Shown piece after piece: positions 35,107-45,300 of a stretch of 64,000 bases of DNA. The notes beneath the pieces were generated by a model. It searched no databases. It was not told the origin of the DNA and saw nothing but the letters and a program-made list of their open reading frames with translations. The position numbers were made by a program, and so were the translations under genes. Each line of letters begins with the position of its first letter. Position 1 is the first letter of the stretch. Origin of the DNA: Liolophura sinensis (lineage: Eukaryota > Mollusca > Polyplacophora > Chitonida > Chitonidae); the NCBI RefSeq assembly GCF_032854445.1, contig NC_088299.1:11153608-11217607 (forward strand), read 5' to 3'.

Positions 35107-37161
35107 TGAATCATTAAAAAGTCTTTATTTCTGATTATAAAATTTAATGTGTGTCCTAACATATAAAGGCACCAAAGGGCTTTTCAGCCTTGTTGTTGAG
35201 GGCCTATAACTTTTTGAGTTTTGCTAAGGGCCCAGCGTGGACAGCCTGGAAAATAAGTAGCTCTTAAAACCATCCGGGATGGAGTGGTGGTCGGGGTGTA
35301 GGGAGGGAGTGAGGGGGGGCTACATTTCAAATTAGGGGGTAGGACTCCAAGGTGATCCTGTATTCCCAGGAAGTAACATTGTTATGAATGACGTCAATAT
35401 TTTTTTTTTCGTTCCGTGTTACGCGAGCAAACACACTACATTTTACCATATCTGAGTAGACCTAAAATCTGTAAATCTTTGCATCGAAACAGACATTCGT
35501 ACATCAGCCGTCGACCAATAAGGACGTTCCGGGTCAAGGCTAATTCCCAAAGCAACATTTAACACAAACTACTGCAGTATAAGAAAGTCTATCAAGTACG
35601 AAAATAGGACGGAAGCATGAAAAGAGAAGGGGTCAGCAGTTTTCAATGATGTAGGACAGACGCAAGGTATGTTCTCAGCGACTGAGTGAAGTCAGCATTA
35701 CAATCGTGTACCATTTTAGAATATCAGTTGTTGATAACAAAATGTGTATCTCAGTTGCACTTTGATTGCAGCTGTTCATATATCCAAAGTGGCGATCTAA
35801 AACAGCAGTTGAACCAGTGAAAGTTTTAATTTTTTTGAGGCTGTCGCACCAGTGGTCCAGGAATAGTGTTTTTTCGGCAGAACCTCTGGATAGTGAATTG
35901 GGTGAATGGATTTACACGTCTATCAATCGAAAAATTCATCCATTGTTCATTGATTCCTCATACGCTGTAATGGTTGATCGATTATCTCAGCTAAGGGTCG
36001 TTTGCTTTACTGACATATCAGATAATCTAAACCCGTAGCGTGCTTACAATACAGTATTTCGCAACGTATACAATCTGTTCCCCCGGCCTGTGACCGGTTT
36101 CCTTTCAAAATAATGCTGGCCGCATTAGTGAGTACGGCGTAAAACACTAATCAAATAAATGAATGAATAAATATACAATCTGAGACTCGCGCACTGGTCA
36201 CCCAAACAGGTTAAAGGCACAGCAGAACGTATCGTGTTTCTTTGTGACGCTGCATTCTAAAGATGATGGAATATATTTATTTATTTTAGTTGATTGGTGT
36301 TTCACGTCGTATTTATTACGAGAATATTTCACTTATACGACGGCTGCCAACATTACAGTGCGAGAAAAGTGGACAAAACCCGGGGAAAGCCGACAACCAC
36401 CCGTAAGTGGCTGGCAAACCTACCCGCGTACAACCAATGTGGAAGACAGCATCAACTAGTGTTAAACTCACAGCGATCGCATTGGTGAGAAGCCCTTGGA
36501 TCATTGTGCTGCGCTAATACGCTAACCACCAGACCAAAAAGGCCTCTAATGAAAGACGCAGGAATCTTCTTGGCCAGTGAATGAAATCAGTATTCAGATC
36601 GTGTACTATGTTAGTATATAATTTGTTGATAATTAAAACATGTATCTAAGTGGTGCTTTAATTGCAAATGTTCATATATCCAACGCTGCTATCTGATTCA
36701 ACAGTATGAACATACAGCCTCTCTATCTAAAGCCCTGGGTAAAGCGGAATTAGACACACTTATAACGAAGATGCGTGCCACGTGTTCTGGAATCTCTGAC
36801 CATATTTATTTTCTTTTTACAGGAGAATTATAATCATTATAAAACTCAAGAATCTTGCCGCGACAGTTTTTGCGGTTAACACCTGTGACGTTAACTGAAA
36901 TCGTCACAAAACACACTGGATCTAACAAATTACCACTATTCAAACCTGAATATACTTATACTTCAGCTATCCCATATACTGGATCGCACGCAAAAGTAGA
37001 AATGACTATAATGAGTTTATAACACGAATAAAAGAATCAAGGGATATTCAAATCATTTCTCATGAGATACGATCTCGTAACACAATATAAAAGCAGCTTC
37101 AACTTGTGAGCTCGTGCAGGTCAAGTTGACTATCCAATAAATCAATAAATGGAGCAACTAA
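35107..37161. other. Intergenic DNA with a local duplication and SINE-1 pieces
   Basis: No gene recognised. About 150 bp at 35650-35810 recurs in diverged form at 36548-36706 ('gttcatatatccaa' and 'atcgtgtac' blocks in the same order). SINE-1 pieces lie at 36083-36172 (plus) and 36275-36540 (minus, nearly full length), between the two halves of the duplication. Confidence 0.6.
36275..36540 (-). repeat. SINE-1 copy, minus orientation
   Basis: The tail ('gttgattggtgtttcacgtc'), middle blocks and reversed tRNA-like head ('cgctaatacgctaaccacca') are all present, with moderate divergence. Confidence 0.85.
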
Positions 37162-37172
37162 ACAAAGGACAA

Positions 37173-37476
37173 GAGTGAGTGCTTGGGGTTTAACGTCGTA
37201 GGCCTACTCAACAATTTTTCAGTCACATGACGACGAAGGAATCCTTAGGGTGTGTGTACGTGTAATGTGCCTCCTTGTTGCAGGAGGGATTTCCACCGCT
37301 CTTTTATTTAGTGCTGCTTCACTGAGACGACTTACCGAAGGCAAGTAATCTGTCCCGCCCGAGCCATTATACTGAGATAAGCGAGGTGAAGTCTTAGGTA
37401 TGACTCGATCAAGGATTGATCCTGGATCTACCGGTCCCAAAGCGGACGCTCTACCAACTGAGCTATCCTGGCCGGT
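37173..37476 (-). repeat. SINE-2 copy with perfect target duplication, minus orientation
   Basis: Full-length copy from 'gagtgagtgcttggggttta' to the reversed tRNA-like head 'caactgagctatcctggccg'. It is flanked by a perfect 10-bp duplication, CAAAGGACAA, at 37163-37172 and 37477-37486. Confidence 0.93.
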
Positions 37477-37686
37477 CAAAGGACAACACAACACCTTGCT
37501 AACACATATTTCCATCGAAAGTCGGATAGTCAAACTTTCTAACAAAAATATCACACTTTATTGTTTTAATGAGATTTCACCAATTAACATGTTGAGAAAA
37601 TGGCAATACTGCTAAAATGGCTGGTGTGAATCGATGCAGCCATCTTGAGAATTTTATCCAATCAAACACGTTGCTATCAGATTGCG

Positions 37687-37950
37687 GGGGCCTCCGTGGC
37701 TCAGTTGGTTAGCGCGCTAGCGCAGCGTAATGACCCAGGAGTCTCTCACCAATGCGGTCGCTGTGAGTTCAAGTCCAGCTCATGCTGGCTTTCTCTCCGG
37801 CCGTATGTGGGAAGGTCTGTCAGCTACCTGCGGATGGTCGTGAATTTCCCCCGGGTTCTGCCCGGTTTCCACCCACCATAATGCTGGCCGCCGTCGTATA
37901 AGTGAAATATTCTTGAGTACGACGTAAAACACCAATCAAAAAAAAAAAAA
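37687..37950 (+). repeat. SINE-1, full-length copy with target duplication
   Basis: The head has a clear RNA polymerase III box A (TGGCTCAGTTGGTTAG) and a box B-like GAGTTCAAGTCC. The body ends 'gacgtaaaacaccaatc' plus an A run. It is flanked by 10-bp repeats, TCAGATTGCG (37677-37686) and TCAAATTGCG (37951-37960). It is a good reference for the family in this window. Confidence 0.93.
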
Positions 37951-39195
37951 ATCAAATTGCGCGGCCTAAGTTGTGAAGTAGCCTTTACCCATTCATCCCT
38001 TGAAGTGAGATATGATAAAACAGAACTACTGCATAAAACATCACTTTGAAATCATTTACAACCATTAATTTACGTGTACAGGTCTGTATCGTACAGGGAC
38101 CACCACAGACGTAAAACCAGTTGATTTAAAAGCCGCGGCCCACTACTTAGATACGCTATTCATATTATACAAATACAATTTTGTCGTTTATATTAGCGTT
38201 TAATCAGAATGCAATTGTAAAATAATAAATGTCAGAATCATTAAAAAATTCATTAGGGATGACGAAGGTTTATTTAGGGATGGCCAAGGTTTATATGAAA
38301 ATGAGAGCACAGTATCTCATCGGACAATGCTTAAAATTATTTAAATCTGATGATATAATTTTTTTCTCTGACTTTATTAGAACTGAAGAACTTAAAGTTT
38401 GCCCTTTGTCTTTCTCATATATAAAGGATGTTTTTTCTGTTTTCTGTTATAAAGTGCAGTAAAATTATTGAAACGCCGTGTTTAAGCCGACATGCTTTCT
38501 CTGACGTCCGCGATAACTTGGTCAGCACTGCTCTCGTTCTAGAAGCCACCACCACCAAATTGAAGCATAAAATACAGCGATAGTCGAATGCCTAGATCAT
38601 CCTTAGTGGCGGTTAGATTTATTTCCATTTGTTTCAGAACTGACCATGAATCCAGTTCTACAACAATCCTACTTTAATTTTGTAAACATTTAATAGGAGT
38701 CAGAAATATCGGAACTGGCAAAACCCCTCCGAAGGCTACGACCTGAACCCACTTACTCTATGAACAGTTCAAGCCATGGAAGATATATTTTTTCAGTATG
38801 TCCAGTTTCTGAGAAAGCTATTTATCAATTGGTCTTTCATCACCGAAGCCCACAACTTTAATCTGTCATAGGCTACTGCTTAGACTATTATACGGGAAAT
38901 ACCTTCGACTTTAGAGAGCTAGAGTAAACGTGACGTCACCTTACTGTCGATAATGACGCGATGAAGATGTGACCAGACGAAGTTTCACTAAATTTTAACT
39001 GGGTTGAAAAAAATCTAAAATAATACTTAACGCTGGTTTGAGATTCCTTAATTGAATGGTAGATTTTCATTGGTCATAAACATTAGTCAGGAGCTTTCAT
39101 ATTAAGACCATCTTGTTCTATTTAAACAAAACATTTTTGTCTTTAAGCAAAAATCAAATACATGTAAATAAACAAATAACTTATTTCATTATTCC

Positions 39196-39370
39196 GGCCG
39201 TACGTGGGAAGGTCTGCCAACAACCTGTGGATGGTCGTGGGTTTTTCCCGGGCTTCGCCATGTTTCCTTCCACCATAATGCTAGCCACTGTTGTATAAGT
39301 GAAATATTCTTGAGTACGGTGTAAAAACACCAATCAAATAAATAAATAAATAAATAAATAAATAAAGAAA
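39196..39370 (+). repeat. SINE-1 3' part
   Basis: It starts 'ggccgtacgtgggaaggtct' and ends in a long AAAT-repeat tail; the tRNA-like head is missing. Confidence 0.88.
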
Positions 39371-41249
39371 GAAATATTTCATTATTCGACTGATGTTTAA
39401 GCTGCTTAAGAATTTCCCCATTAAATGAGGACGGTTAGATTTGTAGGTGGAAGAAATTGGAGTGGCCAAATAAACAGCCCATAAACAGCTCCCGACAGCA
39501 AGAGCTGTATTCGAATTTGTGACCTCACTGGACAAGAGTCAGTTGTTAGTCGCAATGAGCCACAGATTTATCCAAATTACACAGTGCATATAATAAATAT
39601 ACTCACAGTTTTCCAGTAACACATTGATTCTAGATATATACATACATCAATTGAACTCAGTCCTCCCAGTGGTTCTGCCACATGGTGAAGTTACGTTCAG
39701 TCCTTCTGGGTCCAGTTGTTCATAACTGTTTTAAGGCTTAACACCAGATTTAACTTTAAGCCAAGTCTTCAGATTAGTACTTAGTCCAAAAATAATTGCT
39801 TAAAAGTATATTATATATATATGAATTATAAATTAACTGCTTTTATGCTTTGATTTTGGACAACTGTATTAGCTGCTGAAATCGGCTAAAATTTAAATAT
39901 AAAAAGTGACTTATTTCAAGTATTAGCACAAGCAACATCGTGATCACATACACAGGCAGAAGATCGTTCCATTAGCACCTGCACAGAATAGGCGCACTCC
40001 GACCATTTACTTCAAAACTGAATGGGGCCATGGCATTCCCTTCACTTCTAACGCAGTATTACTGCTAAAAGGACTGACGAAGCTCTTAGCTAGACCTTTT
40101 CCCGTTACCTATATACTTCTAATATATTCACGAAGACATATATGTACATAGTCCTCCTTTACAGGTCTTGAATACAGAACACGGGGAAACACCAGTCCAT
40201 ATATATTCACATCCATATGTATTCCACTTTTCATGCCTGCGTAGAGGGTAGTCATATAAGCGCTTTCTATCAACGGGCTCGTGGAAATTCGCAGTGCCTG
40301 GAAATCCAAAGGTCGCTGATTCAAATCCTCAGGAGGTAAGTCTCATCGTCATGCTATGTGAATATACATGAAGTATGAGTAGTGTATCACAACTGGCGCT
40401 GCATGCGAGCAGGGTGAGTTCGGGCATAGCTTAACTTCTTCCTCCGGTCCTTTCCAGAGTACCTTTGGGTTGAACATTGCTCTTGTCATTAGGATATGAC
40501 CGCTTTAAATATGGTGGTGTTGGTGTTGGTGGTGGTGGTGGTGGGGGGGGGGGGGGTTCATTGGTCAAAGACTGGATAGTTGCAGCGATCCAGTGCTTCA
40601 TCCGTCTGAAGCAACGAGGCTCTTTCCACGAATGAATTTAGTTACATGTACCTGCACCTGATGCGTTTTAATACTTCACCGGTCTATCTTTGAGACATTT
40701 TCAGAATGTTCATTTTGTCTCGACCATTCAACAACTTGACCCGTGCTATATGCATGGCGGCAAACATTAAAGAATGCTTCGAAGACTACAACGTTCTTTG
40801 TGGTGATCAAGTGCATGGTCGATTGGCTAGACCACACATATGTGTATATAAGGAAGAAGAAATGAACGAACAAGATAATATAATTTAATCTACATGGATA
40901 CATGTACTTGCACGTACATAACAATTAAACTTTGGACGTATATTTCCAAATATCCCCGGGATATCAGATTGCCTGAGAGAGAATGTAAGTGATCTCGAAG
41001 TGTTTCGAATGCAGATTTGGCCAATATGTACACATTCATTTTCACCCACACCTACATGTAGGCTATAACAATGCCCACGTAGGTCTACATGCGTGTTGGC
41101 CTGCTATATATGCATCTTATGCTACTGATACACATAAAAATATTGTCTTACTAAGAACAAATCATCAGTTAAATGTACAACATGTAGCATATAGGCTACA
41201 TACATATTAAAAAACAAGCGCTGTGATAGGCTATATATATTTATATATG
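39371..41249. other. Intergenic DNA, no gene seen
   Basis: No coding region recognised. A GGT/G-rich simple repeat lies at 40511-40556, ending in a run of about 15 G. Confidence 0.5.
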
Positions 41250-41515
41250 ATTTATTTATTTATTTATTTATTTGATTAATGTTTTACGCCGTACTCAAGA
41301 ATATTTCACTTATACGACGGCGGTCAGCATTATGGTGGGTGGAAACAGGGCAGAGCCCGGGGGAAACCCACGACCATCCGCAGGTTGCTGACAGACCTTC
41401 CCACGTACGGCCGGAGAGGAAGCCAGCATGAGCTGGACTTGAACTCACAGCGACCGCATTGGTGAGAGACTCCTGGCTCATTACGCTGCGCTAGCGCGCT
41501 AACCAAATGAGCCAC
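41250..41515 (-). repeat. SINE-1, full-length copy, minus orientation
   Basis: It runs from a TTTA-repeat tail through 'acccacgaccatccgcaggt' to the reversed head 'gcgctagcgcgctaaccaaa' at the right. It is well conserved, so relatively young. Confidence 0.92.
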
Positions 41516-41976
41516 TATTTATATATGAAAGAAGTAAATCTAAACGCCATACACCACTCGCAAATGTGTGTAGGCCTAGCTTCTAAAAAAAATAAATAAA
41601 AATAAAAAGAGAGAGAGAGAGAGAAATAAGCTCTGACTTAATGTAGTTAAGTTCTAAATGTATGTGTGTATATGCGGTAAAGGGGTTTTAGTGTTTTGAT
41701 TTCAAACACAAAAAAGGAGCACGATTTACACCTATATCATCGATAAGCTTAGCCTATAATATTAGGCCTATTGGGGCCTATCCTACAACAAGAGCCTAAA
41801 TATAGCCATTGTGGTGTCTAAATCTAAACTCAAACTTTGAGCCCAGATATGTTTTATAATCTTTTGTCTGCGATTCATCAGGACTTTCGAGCAGCAAACG
41901 GTTTTGTTTGACTATGACAAAGACACGACTCGGCATGAATACAAAACACGCTCATTTCAATGGCGCTTTGATATCC
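41516..41976. other. Upstream flank of RCC2
   Basis: Contains a GA simple repeat near 41608-41624. No gene seen. Confidence 0.5.
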
Positions 41977-42377
41977 CACGTGCTTTTTCGCGCCAACAGG
42001 GCATTGTTTACGTTATTGAGTTTGTAAGTTTGCACTTCATTGGTCAAATGTTGTGTGGTTTAGGTCGAGCATTTGCCACGCGTTGCCTTATACAAGCGGT
42101 TTCTACCGGACTCGCTGTTTAAACACAGTGACACTTGTCGTACACAGCGTGCTAGTTCACATCTTTCTTCTCAGTGTTGAGGGCAAATCTAATCGATAAA
42201 CTTATTCATATCAATTTTAGACATGTTGGCCTTGACCAATCAGCGTGCTTGTTACAACAGTGTGTAATTGCTGCGGAGCTGCTATCGAAAATAAATTTGA
42301 GGCGAGAGAAGACAGAAAATCGTCTGTTAATTTAGTGGAAGAGAAAGCAATTTGACCGGGAAAAGTAAAATTCAACC
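41977..42377 (+). promoter_or_regulatory. Likely RCC2 promoter and 5' UTR, TATA-less, cell-cycle type
   Basis: The 400 bases before the start codon hold an E-box CACGTG (41977-41982), a perfect E2F consensus TTTCGCGC (41986-41993), an inverted CCAAT box ATTGG (42039-42043) and a CCAAT box (42236-42240), with no TATA box near the gene. E2F plus paired CCAAT (NF-Y) sites is a known arrangement of cell-cycle promoters and fits a mitotic gene. The transcription start itself is not visible. Confidence 0.5.
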
Positions 42378-45300
42378 ATGCCTCCGAAAAAGAGAAACCC
42401 TGACAGTGATAATGATGCACAGAAAAAGAAAAGACGAAAGAGAAAGAACGGTGGAGACGACGGCTTTGAAGACTCGTCGAAAATCCCCGGCTTTTTGCAA
42501 GCGGACAATGAAGATGACGATCATTCAGTTGATATTGTGAGTTTTTTGCACACAACAAACTGCAGGCTGATGTTAATTCGCATAATATTTCAGATTATTT
42601 TGTTAAGAATATGTCAGATTTGTTGTGCAAGAAGCAGTTAGGTAATACCATGGCTTGGAATGTTGTCACTTCGCACCCTTTTTTTTTCTCACCTACACGG
42701 CATGTTCGGATTGTCAGGCTATTTATAGCTCACGTGTACAACGACAACGGGAACGTAACACCTGGGGATGAATGATGTACTTCAAGTAGTCTGTGAAAAA
42801 AAGGAGGGAAGGGGTGAAAGTGGTCAGTGTAATAAAGGAGACCTTTCATCGCTGTTCAGTTGTTTCTTACAGAGACATGAAAACATACGTTTACGATACA
42901 TGATGCAACGTTTTTATTTCTCATGTCAAAACCTAGAATTGTTCATAACTGTTGACTAATGCTATTAGTGTATACCCACATCCCCAACCATCAGACTTAA
43001 CCATTATTTCACTTTGTCTCAGAAATTCTCACAAGACAAATGATAAAATCTATCTAAAATAATCATAATGAAAATAAGTAATTGTCATACCTCGTGCACC
43101 AATTTTCCAAATTATTGTGATGAAATAAGGAATTCTCATTGGCCTCATGCTGAAACACGTATCATTCAAACAAATTCACTTTGTTAAAAACTGCTTTATG
43201 TACATCTATAGGTATCTTTTCCAAGCCCACATATAGTAATTCCTCAACTTCTTCACCTGTGAAAGAGCAGTTTTCAGTGCAGTTTTAGCTTTTTTTTCTA
43301 AATCTGATTTTGAAGACAAAGCATCATTGGCTGGGTCAATTCACCGATTCACAAGAAGTATAATTTTATCAGTCCACAAAGAATGATACTCACAATATGC
43401 TTGAAAAAACATCCTGCAAACATTTGAAAAGGTTGAAGAATTACATTGTATGTACATTTTTGCTCAGTTCTGAACATTACGGGTTTACAGAGGTTTTACA
43501 TTTTATCAACTGAAGACTTTTTTTCTCCAGTTTCATTTTATACAAGTAACCTTTTTAAAATAAATTGGCCAGAAACATTGTTATGTTCAATTTATAAATA
43601 CAAAGAAAAAAGTGTGCACTTGATCTTGGTATTACTGACTGTAAGAATGAATAAACGATGAGTTTTCAAATTTCTTTAGTCTTCGTAACTACCGGGAAAT
43701 GCAAGATTTCACATTTTAAATACACTGCATACATTAAAGTTCATTGATGATGGTTTCTTTTTTTCAAACAGTTGAACTACTAATATTGTGTAATAATTCA
43801 TAAATGTGTTACTGATACTTTGTTTCAAATAGCATTTCTAATTCCATTCTACAGACTTTGGAAGGCCCACTCTCCTATGGTGAATTGTTGATTTGTGGAG
43901 GAACAAACTGGGATTTAATTGGAAGAAGTCAAGTCCCCAAAGGAAGTAAGTATATGAATACATTAGTCTCGTTTTTTATGGCATCGGGCCTTGGTGACAA
44001 AAGCGATTGGCAGATCTAGTGGGGTCATTTGATCTCACAATTGTACGGTCTCGCGGTTGTTAATGACAGGTGGTCTTCCCCCAGTATGACAGTCTAGTCT
44101 GTGTGTTACACGTACTAAAGTTCACCTGTAACTTTCTGGTTGGAGGGCTACATGTAGCAGTACAGTTACATATGCTCTGCCCATTAAAACTGACTGTCAT
44201 TGTATAAGTGAAAAATTCAAAAAGCTCTGGCATCACTTTCGTGAATCAGTTTTTCGTAACTTTTCTGGTAAGTGAAGTGGCTTTACAGCACAATAACCTG
44301 GACATTGTCTTTCATGATTACGAAGAATTTGACTAATGAAGTTTTGTGAAAGTACTCCAGACTTGTCTGTCCTCAACATGCCAGTACTGTATGTCACAAA
44401 AAAAGGCTATTAATTAATAATATAGTAATGAACACATAGTAAACATTAACAACTATAATTATGGAAGAAAAAAATTTCTTTACTTTTGGTAAGAGCAGAA
44501 GAGTTCAGACCACATGTAGCAACCAAGTTATATTGTTGGAAATGGCAGTTGAAGAAGTTACCTTGGTGTTCATTGTGATGCACCTGCTAATTGTTGCCCC
44601 ATGCTTTTCATTATTTACTGTGGTACGAAGTCAGAATGACTTCCTTCAATTGTTAAGTTTCAAGTTAGTGAAAGTAACGTTTCAAAGTGGATAATGTGGC
44701 AACGAAGACCGGAAAATGACCAACACATCTCAGACCTACATGTATAATGAAACTTTTCACAGTGGCCAGCTCTTTACGCTAGTAAAGATATTAGTTTCTA
44801 TGTTTTGTTTAAGACATTAGCTCATTCCTTTAAATGTTTTACTCTGTTACTTTGAATGTAACATGGGCCTCTGTGACGTGGTGGTTAGCGAGCTAACATG
44901 GCACAATGACCCAGGAACCTCTCACCAATGCTCGTGCTGTGAGTTCAAGCACAGATCAGACTGGCTTCCTCTTCAGTCGTACGTGGGATAGTCTGCCAGC
45001 AGCCTACATTGGTTTTCCTTTGGGCAGAGCTTTCCTCCCACCACAATGCTGGCTGCAGTCGTATAAGCAAAATATTTTTGAGTATGTAAGCACCAATCGA
45101 ATAAAAATCAAAATACATTGTATATAACATGAGCATGTGTTTTTCTGGTTTCAGCAAAAAATGCTGGGGGTCCAAACCTTTGGGGACCAAACCGTGTGGC
45201 CAGTATGAAGGGTGTGAAGGTCAGGACAGTGGCCTCTGGCTGTACAGCGTGTCACAGTGCACTTATCACCACAGAGGGAAAGGCCTACACTTGGGGTGAG

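Larger units (their letters stand above)
37162..39101. mobile_element. Old DNA transposon with TTAA target, two SINEs nested in it
   Basis: It shares most of its length with the cleaner copy at 50580-51683: 'gccatcttgagaattttatc', 'caatcaaacacgttgc', 'aaacgtgacgtcacctt', 'gacgaagtttcactaaa', 'cataaacattagtcagg'. The right end abuts TTAA (39102-39105); the left end is degraded. A SINE-2 (37173-37476) sits in the left end and a SINE-1 (37687-37950) further in, each with its own target duplication. I see no transposase, so it is non-autonomous. Confidence 0.75.

Noticed and set aside
37687-37760. tRNA gene
   Set aside because: Box A and B are present, but the sequence continues into the SINE-1 body and tail and has a target duplication; the same head recurs in other copies.
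42217-42558. 113-codon minus-strand frame at the RCC2 start
   Set aside because: It overlaps RCC2 exon 1 and the promoter; the plus-strand reading is supported by ten downstream exons.
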